Assembly (NCBI GenBank): GCA_016098155.1
Contig: JAAAJB010000133.1
Location: 1 to 64,000 of the forward strand
DNA: 64,000 nucleotides
Direction: 5' to 3'
DNA from: Actinomortierella ambigua
Taxonomy: Eukaryota > Mortierellomycota > Mortierellomycetes > Mortierellales > Mortierellaceae
This document shows, one piece after another, positions 47,476 through 56,471 of the stretch (the stretch's first letter is position 1; every line of letters begins with the position of its first letter). Made by a program: the position numbers and the translations under genes. The notes below the pieces were generated by a model. It did not search any database and had not been told where the DNA came from. It saw only the letters and a list, made by a program, of their open reading frames with translations.

Positions 47476-48298
47476 GGTTGTCACCTATAAAAGTGAGATA
47501 TCTAGCGTTAGGGCTGGGTGGATGTTTACTACTTTCCTTCAATATAGTCGATCGTATGAGGCCTTACAAAAGTACTGGCAACGAATACGTGTAGGTTGTG
47601 GAAGTGCGCTAAGGAGCGATCGAATTGGTTCTTGGTAGAAGTCAGTGGTTAAGGTGCTTTGGACAGTTCTGGCAGGTGTCGTAAGTGTCGAGTGTGCTGT
47701 GGCAAGTTTTTGGAGTATGATCAGAGGTGTGGTGGACGAGACGTGAGATACGGAAGTGCGACCGCTTTTTATACATCCAGGGAGCCAGAAGTTTTAAGGC
47801 ATACCATTTCGAATCCAAAAAAGGGCGAACACTAACCAATTCTATAATCACTAAAAAATAAGGGGACAACATCCGAACCATTTAGAGGGGGGAGAAAGAC
47901 AAAAGAGACAAAGCCGTTTAAAATAGAAAAATCCAGGGCAATGAGGCGAGGACATACTGCGAACAATACGAGAGAAAATTCCAGGGGGGTGAAAGACAAA
48001 GGGCCATTTCAAGTAGCAGAGTTCGAGGTGATAAACTGAGAAGAAAATACAGGAGGGAGGAACACAGGATGGAGGAACACAGGAGGCAACTCTTTCCAAG
48101 TATGCAAGGCTGAAAAAGCGCAGGGTGAAGAGGACAGGATGCTGGTTAAAAACATACTTCTCAGGAGAACAAAGGTCGAAAAAGTTAGATCCAAGGAGTT
48201 AGACAAGGTTCGCCTCGTTAACCAACTATACATTACCGTTTGGCGCGTCGGGAACTAGAAGTGTGACTTTGGTAAGCAGCGCTTCTAATCCCCAGCTC
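47476..48298. other. Intergenic with imperfect direct repeats
   Basis: Related segments recur in 47880-48080, such as GGGGGGAGAAAGACAAA (47885) and GGGGGGTGAAAGACAAA (47984), each near AAATCCAGGG or AAATTCCAGGGG. GGAGGAACACAGGA also occurs twice (48055-48085). Possibly the remains of a tandem duplication or mobile element; no gene supported. Confidence 0.4.
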
Positions 48299-48417
48299 TC
48301 AAGTGTCAGATGTATAATTCCGACAGAAACACCAATTGCTCTTCGGTGGGCCGTTAATGTAGCTTGGAGCACATCTATCGTCACTCCACTGCAGACAGTG
48401 CTGCCCGCCGGTGCATT
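48299..48417 (-). pseudogene. Out-of-frame cysteine-rich tail after the secreted repeat protein
   Basis: Just past the stop of the secreted repeat protein, the frame one base away encodes about 37 residues with evenly spaced Cys (ECTGGQHCLQWSDDRC, then NWCFCRNYTSDT) and a TGA at 48301-48299. Spacing and composition resemble the upstream protein, suggesting an original C-terminus separated by a one-base indel or a missed splice. A GTGAGT donor exists upstream, but no acceptor restores this frame. Confidence 0.4.
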
Positions 48418-49041
48418 CTAGCCACCTCTGAGTTTTTCGATCCTATTGTAGTCGTATTGATACTCACAGGTGTAATGTAAAGCCCCCGTGCGACAAAAGT
48501 CGATGCAGCACTTTGGTTTGTTGAGACATCGTCGTTCGACTACGCACATCTCGTCAATGTTCAGCTCGTTCCACTCTACGGGATACAAGAGCCTAGGTCC
48601 TTCTGGCTCATAGTAGCAGGGACATGCGTGCATGCCTATCTTAGGTTTTTTGTCAACGCATAGTCGCATGTCTTGCATGTCTGGGCACCTCTTCGTCTTA
48701 TCGCTCGGTTTCAGCTTGGACCACCATGAGGGAAACAAAATCCGAGGCTCATTGTCGGTAGGTTTGCAAGGACATGCGTTCATGCCCTCTTCAGGCTTGT
48801 TGTCAACGCATTGTCGTATGGGTTGGCAATTCATCATCTCCTCTAATGTCTTCAAGCCCCACACTGCGGGAAACAAAAGCGGGGGGAGGCGCTCGCTTCT
48901 GGTAGGTTTGCAGGGACATGCGTACATGCCCGACTCAGGCTTGTCGTTCTCGCATTGTCGAAATTCATGGGCGTCTGTGACACAGATGCAGAGTATCAAC
49001 AAAACAGTCGCTGCAAGGTATCGTGGCTGACGTAGAATCAT
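48418..49041 (-). CDS. Secreted protein with three cysteine-rich tandem repeats (207 residues)
   Basis: The ATG at 49041 opens a signal peptide (MILRQPRYLAATVLLILCIC, cleavage near VTDA). Three repeats follow, each with R-x-C, two to four residues, then KP-x-x-GM-x-ACPC, a variable loop, and LLFP or LLYP with a Trp: QCENDKPESGMYACPCKP, QCVDNKPEEGMNACPCKP and LCVDKKPKIGMHACPC. Each unit is about 50 residues and carries four Cys. A separate C-terminal Cys-rich part follows (KPKCCIDFCRTGALHYTC). No intron is needed. The family is unknown to me; the architecture suggests an extracellular, disulfide-stabilised repeat protein, perhaps an effector, lectin-like or protease-inhibitor-like molecule. 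Confidence 0.68.
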   Translation of the reverse strand: MILRQPRYLAATVLLILCICVTDAHEFRQCENDKPESGMYACPCKPTRSERLPPLLFPAVWGLKTLEEMMNCQPIRQCVDNKPEEGMNACPCKPTDNEPRILFPSWWSKLKPSDKTKRCPDMQDMRLCVDKKPKIGMHACPCYYEPEGPRLLYPVEWNELNIDEMCVVERRCLNKPKCCIDFCRTGALHYTCEYQYDYNRIEKLRGG

Positions 49042-49771
49042 CTCTAGTTGTGATGCGGTTTGGGGATAGGGGTCCAAGTGAAAAAAAATGACATGTCGAT
49101 TTAGAAGCTCTGCTTGGTACCGCTTTCTGTGACGCTAGGCAAGCTCCGTCGAATTTACCTTATGAATGTCGGTTAAACAGATGTAGGTGTGTATGTGTAA
49201 GGTTGCGGGTTCAGAAAAATTGTCGGTGTACTTGTAGGTATACAAGTCTTGGCCTTGAATCTTGCGGGAGGGGGTAGGTGCGTCGGTATCGAAAATCGAG
49301 TTCAGACGCCTTCTTTGTATATTTGCGAACTGAACCGTGGATAAGCAATTTTGTCAATTAGGCCTAGGAGAAACGCTCAGAGCAACTCACCTTCATTTGT
49401 GCAGGTATGGAGAAATAGCAAGGGTAGGCTTGGAGAGTGAAAATTAAGGAGTCGGACGAGAAAAACAACGGGGTCAAGGGATACATCAAAAATGGAGACG
49501 CCAAGTACCACGGCTAGCCGAACAAAGCAAAAATACCCCTAGGTGTAACACGATCAAGTCGGCTATCATAACTAATGAAAACGTGCTGTGTCTAGATTGT
49601 TCTTTATTTCTAGGAGTTTTGTTTTTCACAGCCTTTGCTCCACCTGTTCACTAGTTGAGCGAAGACAGATTGTTGCTTGAGATGATGGGATAAGGTCTGA
49701 CTAGAGAGACCGCGAGGGTGGTCAAAGACGAAAAATAACAAATGAGACGCCATTCGCTCCGAATCGAGAAC
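49042..49771. other. Intergenic; nothing recognised
   Basis: AT-richer DNA without a coding-like frame longer than about 50 codons. Confidence 0.5.
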
Positions 49772-50125
49772 TTATCCTGGGTGAGAGGACATTCCGTCCA
49801 AACGTGCAAGACCAAGCATTATCAAGGGGCAGATGCGATAGAGCTTGCCAGTAATATCATCAAGAGAGGACATTGCTGGAGCATTGCCTATTTGATAGCC
49901 TGTGTTGGGGTCCCATGAGTTGTAGCACGCAAAGAGATGTAGACACCCAAATAGTTCAAATCCCAAGAGCACATTCCTGTTCATCAGAAAATCCACTAGC
50001 TCAAGCTTCTCCAACATCGGCATGGTTAACAATGTCTCCCGATAAAACCGGTATACCCACGGGTCCACTCATGACTAGATCAGTGACGGTAGGCAAGTCC
50101 CAGGAGGCAAACTGTGACATGAGCT
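49772..50125 (-). pseudogene. F-box/LRR-like gene fragment A (3' remnant)
   Basis: One frame (FASWDLPTVTDLVMSGPVG) is followed, after a frameshift near 50050, by another (LLTMPMLEKLELVDF, ELFGCLHLFAC). Both resemble the leucine-rich C-terminal part of the neighbouring F-box proteins (compare TLKDMPMLENL). The same broken structure lies downstream of the second F-box gene, so the break predates the segmental duplication. Confidence 0.55.
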
Positions 50126-50271
50126 GAGATAGGAAGAAGTGCGTGAACGAACAACTATTTTATTCATTTTCCATGTCTGTCGTCTGCCTATACCTCACGT
50201 CCTTAAATCGGGCGACTGGATAGCACTGCACTTCTTCAACTTCATTTTTTTCATCACTAATTCAATTGTTT

Positions 50272-52308
50272 TTAGTAGCTGGTGATTTCATCCAGGAACT
50301 TGAACAAGTTGTAAAGCTTGCGGTGTTGTTCAGAGCTGAACCGAGTTCTAGAGCGCAGCGTCAGTGAAGTGAAATTTGGGGCAACGCGTGGTAACTGATC
50401 AAAGAGAACTGCGTCGGAGATGGAGTAGCCTCGCAGTGTGAGGGTGCGCAACGTTGGATACACAGCCAATGGCGATGTTGGCCGCTCAAAGGCGAACCCA
50501 GCTTGCTGTCGGAAGAGAATAAGCTCAACCTCTTCGGTAGCGTGTATATCTTTGGCATTCAGGGACAGATTATCCATGGCAGGGCACTGCTCCAGCATGG
50601 ACCAACAAAATGACTTGGCCATCGCACCCGACAGCTTAAGCGTTGTCAATCTTGGAAAGGGTCCCCAGGACAACCTATCCCACGTGTAGGGACCGCCGTG
50701 GTTGCCAAACCGGCCGTAAAGATCGTCGTACATGATCAGATTCTCCAGCATCGGCATATCCTTCAACGTCGCTTGGTTGAATTGGTGGCACACTTCGCCC
50801 ATGAGTGACAAGACATGCACCTTCGCCAGATCCCATTGTTCAAACCTGTCCTGGTCGTTGTCCATGCGGCTCGCGCTATGCAAGTGGATTTCAGTTAATC
50901 GAGGACAGCCCGAAAAGGAAGCGATGCCGGCTTTCATGAGACGGAACGAGAGGTGGAGATAGCGGAGAACAGGCATGTCGCAGAACACGCAAAGATCGAC
51001 TTCGCTGGTCACGCCTTTGATAGTCAGCGACTGGAGGGTGGCACCAAAGGCGAACACGGCATCTTTCCAGGACGGCGTGACGGCCGAGAGATGGAGACTG
51101 AGCTCCGACAGCGGGACTACGCCGCCGCATCGTTGTTCGAGAGGCTTAGTTCCGCCACTGTTCGACAATGAGGTGGTGGTTACAGCTGCCGCCCTTTGCC
51201 GCTCTTGTACCGCCCAATGGAAAATAGTATCGTCTTCGATTGCAAAACAGCGCAGATCTAGCTTTTGCAGGGAACGACACTGCTGAAAAATCTTGGCCTT
51301 GTGTTGATCATACCAATACCGTGACCCGTCCGAAAAATCGTTCCCTATGAAATCAACGATGCTTCGGAGGCGCGCCAGGTCGATTGACTCGGGGGCGAGG
51401 GCAAAACGCACCCATTCGGCGCTATACAATGTGCTGAGGTCACGTATAGGCGAGACGGGCATTTGCAAAAAGATGGCCTTGAGCTGACTGGGAAAAGGCT
51501 CGAGCTCCCACCATAGGTTCCTTGCGGGTAGTTGCGAGAACTGGATGTCAACGGGGTGAGTGCGACTTTCCTGCGGTAACTTTGAATAGGCCGCCGACCA
51601 TTCGCTCACAAACGACGAAGCAATCTTTAGATCGCATTCGACCGTTTCCTTTTGGCTGGGTGTCCAATGGTAGATCAGTTCGTGAGGGATGTCCAGGGTC
51701 ATAATTCGGAGGGTTCGAATCGACAGCAAGTCTTTGATGCGACTATGGTACAGAGGAAGGCGCCGCAATGGAATCTCGAGGCTGTGTATTTCTGAAAATC
51801 GGTGGGCACATACTGTCCACGCGAATGCTTCATGAAGGCCCGCCCAGCCTGACAGCCTCTTTCCACAGTTTGACAGTGGGCACCGGAGGGTGAGCGCTGA
51901 AGTAGGCCCAAAGCAATTCGCGTCGTACTGGATGGTCTTGATCAACGAGACGTAATCCATGGTCAAGAGGTCTGGCAACGCATGGATGTCTGCATCCAGG
52001 CTATTGCGAAGCGATTGTGCCTCGGGAGAGTTATCTGGCGAGCATCGAAGAACGAGAGCAAGCAGTTTTCGCGCCTCTCCAAACTGATGGTATGGGACAA
52101 ACTTGTGTGACTTTATAGTTTTAATAGGATCTGCATACAGCCTCTGCGCACCCACTGCAAAGAAGCCCTTGCTGACAGTGAGCAGCGAGAAGAGATCTTT
52201 TGCGCGTGTGGTGGCATCAAGATGGTCCAAGATGATCTCGATGCATTCAAGTGGCAATGGACAATTCATTGCTGGAGAATGATGATTTGAATGGTCGAAA
52301 AAAATCAT
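50272..52308 (-). CDS. F-box protein with leucine-rich-like C-terminus (copy A)
   Basis: A single exon of 678 residues from the ATG at 52308 (an internal ATG at 52269 begins MNCPLPLECIEIILDHLD). The start is an F-box: PLPLECIEIILDHLDATT, then DLFSLLTVSKGFFAVGAQRL, which would bind Skp1 of an SCF ubiquitin ligase. The rest has irregular Leu-rich segments (LRSIVDFIGN, LQKLDLRCFAI, LTEIHLHSASRM, LTTLKLSGAMAK, LRTLTLRGYSI) typical of the large F-box/LRR-like families of Mucoromycota; these would recruit the substrate. It is closely related to copy B over the full length. Target unknown. Confidence 0.82.
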   Translation of the reverse strand: MIFFDHSNHHSPAMNCPLPLECIEIILDHLDATTRAKDLFSLLTVSKGFFAVGAQRLYADPIKTIKSHKFVPYHQFGEARKLLALVLRCSPDNSPEAQSLRNSLDADIHALPDLLTMDYVSLIKTIQYDANCFGPTSALTLRCPLSNCGKRLSGWAGLHEAFAWTVCAHRFSEIHSLEIPLRRLPLYHSRIKDLLSIRTLRIMTLDIPHELIYHWTPSQKETVECDLKIASSFVSEWSAAYSKLPQESRTHPVDIQFSQLPARNLWWELEPFPSQLKAIFLQMPVSPIRDLSTLYSAEWVRFALAPESIDLARLRSIVDFIGNDFSDGSRYWYDQHKAKIFQQCRSLQKLDLRCFAIEDDTIFHWAVQERQRAAAVTTTSLSNSGGTKPLEQRCGGVVPLSELSLHLSAVTPSWKDAVFAFGATLQSLTIKGVTSEVDLCVFCDMPVLRYLHLSFRLMKAGIASFSGCPRLTEIHLHSASRMDNDQDRFEQWDLAKVHVLSLMGEVCHQFNQATLKDMPMLENLIMYDDLYGRFGNHGGPYTWDRLSWGPFPRLTTLKLSGAMAKSFCWSMLEQCPAMDNLSLNAKDIHATEEVELILFRQQAGFAFERPTSPLAVYPTLRTLTLRGYSISDAVLFDQLPRVAPNFTSLTLRSRTRFSSEQHRKLYNLFKFLDEITSY

Positions 52309-52592
52309 GCGAAAAGATCGAGAAGTGCCCAGAAACTGAGGAGGGACGGAAATAATACAGGGCTCGAGTACAAAGAAAAAGGTAAATATTTGATTTCCGT
52401 TCAGCAAGAGCTATGCCGTGATCAACATCACTGGCAACAGTGGACAACGAACAAGATGCCTTTTTTTGTGAGTTCCGAACTTCCACATGACAAAAATAGG
52501 GTACATGTATTTTATTGCAAGAAACATTTCCTCAGCTGCCTATCCTTCCCACCTGTCTCTGTTCTCTCCTTCTCTCATATTCGTGCACCGTG

Positions 52593-52703
52593 GGCGTGAT
52601 CTACTCGGAAGATCTGCGCTGGCGCGTCGCTATTTTGTTCGGTATCTATGGCATGGTATCCAGCGAGGTTGCCAAGTATTGTTCTTATCTAAGCAAAGTG
52701 TGA
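52593..52703 (+). pseudogene. Transposase N-terminal helix-turn-helix fragment
   Basis: The frame reads VIYSEDLRWRVAILFGIYGM then SSEVAKYCSYLSKV before a TGA. The SEDLRWR start and the helix pattern match the homeodomain-like DNA-binding N-terminus of Tc1-like DDE transposases in fungi and oomycetes (typically YSxDLRWRxV). No catalytic domain follows. It is a remnant. Confidence 0.5.
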
Positions 52704-53201
52704 TGGACAAGTACGTTAGCTGGTCCATGCACAGAGCACTATTGCGAAGATATTCACTCGCCTCTACGCAGTTTCTCAGCCCTTTTCAACGCAACAAGTT
52801 CTTTGACCAAGACCGGTCGTAAATCAAGAAAGGAATAAATTGAATGTATTGAATGACTGACATTGTGATTCCGTGAATGGACAAAAGAGGGCGTGCTACA
52901 CTGTCCAGTGGTGGATATGACGAGTGAACTCCAAGGAGTGTTATCTCGAAATGAGGAGGGTCAATTGCAAATGGAGGAGAGAGGAAAAATATGCAATCAA
53001 TTTTTCAGCCCCTGAAGGCCACCTCCTGGAGGGCTCGGCCGCTCCTGATGTTGATGAAGTCGATGAAAGCACAGACTCAGTGCAGACCCCGAGGCTTGCG
53101 AGGGTTTGAGGGAAAGCTTGGGCTGGCTCCCACCGATAAACGGGTTTCCCTGCGACGACGAGAACCTGCGATAGCGGGTCTCGTCTTCAGAGGGCGCGCT
53201 G

Positions 53202-53247
53202 GTAAGAGAGGTAAGAGAGGTAAGAGAGGTAAGAGAGGTGAGAGAGG
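53202..53247. repeat. (GGTAAGAGA)n nine-base tandem repeat
   Basis: Five units, the last one diverged (GGTGAGAGA). On the plus strand each unit is a good splice donor; the minus strand would read as a Ser-Leu-Thr repeat. Confidence 0.85.
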
Positions 53248-53479
53248 CGAAGGATGTGAATAATAATGATGGCCACTTTGAATGAAAGACGCGCCACGAT
53301 CTATTCTCGCTACTACTGGGAATAGCCTGCAGTAATTGTTCGATACACAAGCCTCGAATAACTAACTGCGAGAACAGGAGTCCTCAAAACGGATGAAAAC
53401 GGCAATAGATAAAAAAAACAGAAGGGTTAAAGAATGTAGGATTGTCAAAAAACGGGAGAGGGAGGGTGCCAAAAATAAG

Positions 53480-53925
53480 CCTTCTGGGAAGCCGGCCTTC
53501 CCATGCAAGGGCGCAACCTGTGGTGGTGGGTTCTTACCCCATGCTTCCCTCCGTTTCCACATGTGGAAAGCAGCCCCCCCCCCACTGACCTGCCTCGTCT
53601 GCGACGTTCCCTCAGAGGACCTAGCCCACTATGTTGTCCTCTGCCCTCTAAAGCGCAAAGTATGCTTCTCCTTCCTGCAATACCATGGCACCAAGACCGC
53701 CTGGAACGACCAGAGCTCCTTGACACAGTCTCCCTGCAAGGACGAGCAGAACGCCTCTTGTGGAAACCGCACAGACGCATCTCCCGCCACGCACTCATTG
53801 CCTGCGGGATGGCCGGCATCATTCGCTTCAATCAGACTTTCCCATAACGCGAGCTACTGGCTCCTGTTGATGGGATCGTCTGCCCTTCCTGCTGAATGTG
53901 ATCTGGGTTAGAGGACTTTGCATGG
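53480..53925 (+). mobile_element. Non-LTR retrotransposon (LINE) 3' remnant, copy A
   Basis: A frame with FHMWKAAPPPLTCLVCDVPS, EDLAHYVVLCPLKRKV resembles the Cys-His zinc-binding tail of LINE reverse-transcriptase proteins (C-x2-C...H...C then aromatic). Coding continues in a shifted frame (RLLWKPHRRISRHALIACGM). No reverse transcriptase core is present. A related copy flanks the second F-box gene. Confidence 0.45.
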
Positions 53926-54199
53926 AATCAAGCTCAATGAGTTTCCTAGTCAGACCAGGTGGTCTTCGTGCAGTGGTATCGTAGACTAGGATCTCTACTC
54001 TCGAGGCACCGAGAGCTCTTGCCAACAATGATATACCTTTGCTGTGCGGTGTACATAAAAAAGAGAGAAAGAGAATTAGTGCCTGCTACTATAGTCATCT
54101 CCATACATGCCAGCCTTCTTTTCATGAGTAGCATCGATGATCGCTCAGATAGACGGATATTCATTCAAGGGCTCGTGGAGACCCGAAAAAAATTTATTT

Positions 54200-55766
54200 T
54201 GCAAAGAAAAAAAAAAACGACTTGTAGCTTGTAGCAAGGGCTGGGAAGGGTGAAGAGAAGGACGAAACGAGAGGTTGAGGATAAGGTGCGGCCTACTTGC
54301 ATAGGGGCGTCCTTCACCCATGCCACATCCTTCTTGGCCGCCACTACTCCCTGATCATTGAGCTGGAGAACGCCTTTGTCCTTTGTGACGAGGAACACTG
54401 CTAGTCCCTCTAGCATCCTCGCCCGGTAGGTCCTCGCCAGGAACCGCCTAATTTCATGATCGGCCGCCTCCTTCTGCGGCCGATACACCCTTACGTGAGG
54501 GGTGTACTCCACCTTGTAGAAGTCCCGATAAACTGGACTTTAGATGTTGCCGGGTTGACCTCCAGGAAGGGGGGGGGGAGACGGCTGTTGTCGTAGTCCA
54601 CCACGACCAGGGTGTCGACACCCTTGTCGGGGTGGAGTAGCCGCCTCCACTCCTCCTCGTCCTTCGACCCAGCGGCTCTCGAATGTCCAGGGTTCCTGGT
54701 GGGACCGCTCTTCCTATTGACGCGAAAGAAGAAATGGCAGCAAAGAACAAGGTTAAGAAAGGTCCCTGTTGGTGACTCGACCTTGCGTATCCACTCAACC
54801 CAAACGAAATGAAGACATACCTATCGTCGATAGTGGTTCCTGGTACAACCACATGTGTCACCGGGCATCACTTGGCGACCTGTGGACCTATATGACCTAC
54901 TATTTTTAGGTGATCAGGTCAGACGACGAAAAAGTCAAAAAAATGTGGAAGAGCTGCCCCCTCCGCTTTGGCACTCTACAAGGCACTCCATTGCGGAAAA
55001 TGTAGTCTCAATGGGTCGCCGATGTCCAGCACGAAGGAACACCAAGAAATGACAGCAAGGGGCATTCAAGAATCAAGGGAAAAGAAGAGCCATAATCCTC
55101 GGCCACAAAGGAAATCAACTTACCTGCGGTGTCGCGACACTCCACCTTCATCTTGTAGCTGCTCTTGCCAGATGTGAACAACTTCCTCCAATCGTACATG
55201 TCTGCAGGCTAGAAGGTCGCGTGTCCTGCGATGTTCCAACCACGTCAGGATGTTCAGATCGGTACTCTTCGCGTGTAATGAATGTAACAAAACATGCGCG
55301 GAGTTCGTCCGAGGAGGTGGTCAAGATGAGTGAAGGAAAGACAAGGTGAAGAATTGTCGACGTACTGAATGGGCACTTTGTATTTTGTAGAGCGTGGGGG
55401 AAAATTCAAGGGGGTGGCTGAGAGTTACGAAAAAAACAGGCTTGTTTGGCAGTTGGAAACTGCATGCATGGGATGGCATGGTATGGGAATGGGCGGATGA
55501 TGCCATGTGGAGTGGATGGGTTGCTGCTGTTGAGGAGAGCGCGTATAGTTACTTGGCCGTTGCAATAGGGCCAATAAACGTAAGAGAGATCGCCATAGTC
55601 CACTGTGAGCTTAATCTCCGCTTCGTGGGGCTCTATCCCGGACTCGGTGTGTTTGAGTGCCAGCGACACCTCGGTGCCGACGCCTATTTGGTTGACTGGG
55701 TCAAAGAGGTTTTGTTCGTAGCCACAGTGGGGAAATATACCAATGGCGCTGATGTGTAGGCGCGCT
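54200..55766 (-). pseudogene. Fragmented multi-exon gene, family not recognised
   Basis: Three coding-like minus-strand segments lie in order. About 55766-55553 (GIFPHCGYEQNLFDPVNQIG, EIKLTVDYGDLSYVYW) ends at a GTAACT donor. About 55208-55125 (MYDWRKLFTSGKSSYKMKVE) lies between TTCTAG and GTAAGT. About 54715-54300 (EEEWRRLLHPDKGVDTLVVV, YRPQKEAADHEIRRFLARTY, EGLAVFLVTKDKGVLQLND) needs a frameshift near 54545, just past a C-run. The first two join in phase; the third does not. It looks like a decayed gene or one damaged by sequence errors. I cannot name the family. Confidence 0.4.
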
Positions 55767-55784
55767 CTGAAACCATGCCTTCTT

Positions 55785-56300
55785 TCAAGAGCAATCCCGA
55801 CGTCTGCAGATGTTCACTGAAAGCACTGGTAACATTCTTTTAGGAACATGGCCACAATGGAGGAAAGTCATATATCTCTGAAGAATCTTCTGCAATTGTT
55901 GTTGACCCTTGACTCTAGTCGACAGATCGTTATCATCTGAGGCTGTGTACCCCCCCCCTTCACCATGTTCGTCATCTTCGCCTTCGACTGGCTTACTCTG
56001 TACAGGGCAATGGCGAACGAAAAATTGCTTGCCCCAGTCGTTTGGAGAATCACCGACCTTCTCGAGATATAGGCCGATCAGCTCCTCGCATCGGCGTTTG
56101 GAGCTGCAGCACGCAAAGAGATGCAGACACCCATAGTCCAAGTCCCAGGGGCACATTACCTGTTCATCAGAAAACCCCACTAGCTCAAGTTTCTCCAATC
56201 TTGGCATGGTTAACATTGTCTCCTAATGAAACTGATATACCCACGGGTCCACTCATGACTAGATCGGTGACGTTGGGCAAGTCCAAGGAAGCAAACTGTG
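55785..56300 (-). pseudogene. F-box/LRR-like gene fragment B (3' remnant)
   Basis: Counterpart of fragment A. One frame has FASLDLPNVTDLVMSGPVG; after the same frameshift plus a stop the next reads MLTMPRLEKLELVGFSDEQV, GCLHLFACCSS. Past this the two fragments diverge: B continues for about 100 more residues without recognised motifs. Confidence 0.55.
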
Positions 56301-56471
56301 AAATGAACTCATATAGGAAGAAATGCGTGAACGAACAACTATTTTATTCGTTTTCCATGTCTGTCGTTTGCCTACGCCTCACATCCTTAAATTGGGCACT
56401 GCAATCCTTCAACTCTGATTGCCTAAGATGTCGAAACCATTTTTTTATCGCCGTTCGCCAATTCATTTGTT

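Larger units (their letters stand above)
52385..53425. mobile_element. About 1-kb insertion present only in duplicated block A
   Basis: Comparing the two F-box blocks, homology runs to about 52385 (TACAAAGAAAAAGGTA) and resumes near 53425 (AAGAATGTAGGATTGTCAAA). In block B the corresponding sequences are only about 30 bp apart. The extra DNA includes a transposase-like fragment (52593-52703) and a short tandem repeat. It is either an insertion into A or a deletion from B. Target-site duplications and terminal repeats are not obvious. Confidence 0.5.

Noticed and set aside
47642..48233. Several 70-80 residue minus-strand open frames, one with many Cys
   Set aside because: They overlap each other in different frames across imperfect DNA repeats, and none has a signal peptide or codon bias.
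53393..53911. 172-residue plus-strand open frame taken as a gene
   Set aside because: Coding similarity switches frame in the middle and resembles a LINE tail, so a transposon remnant is the better reading.
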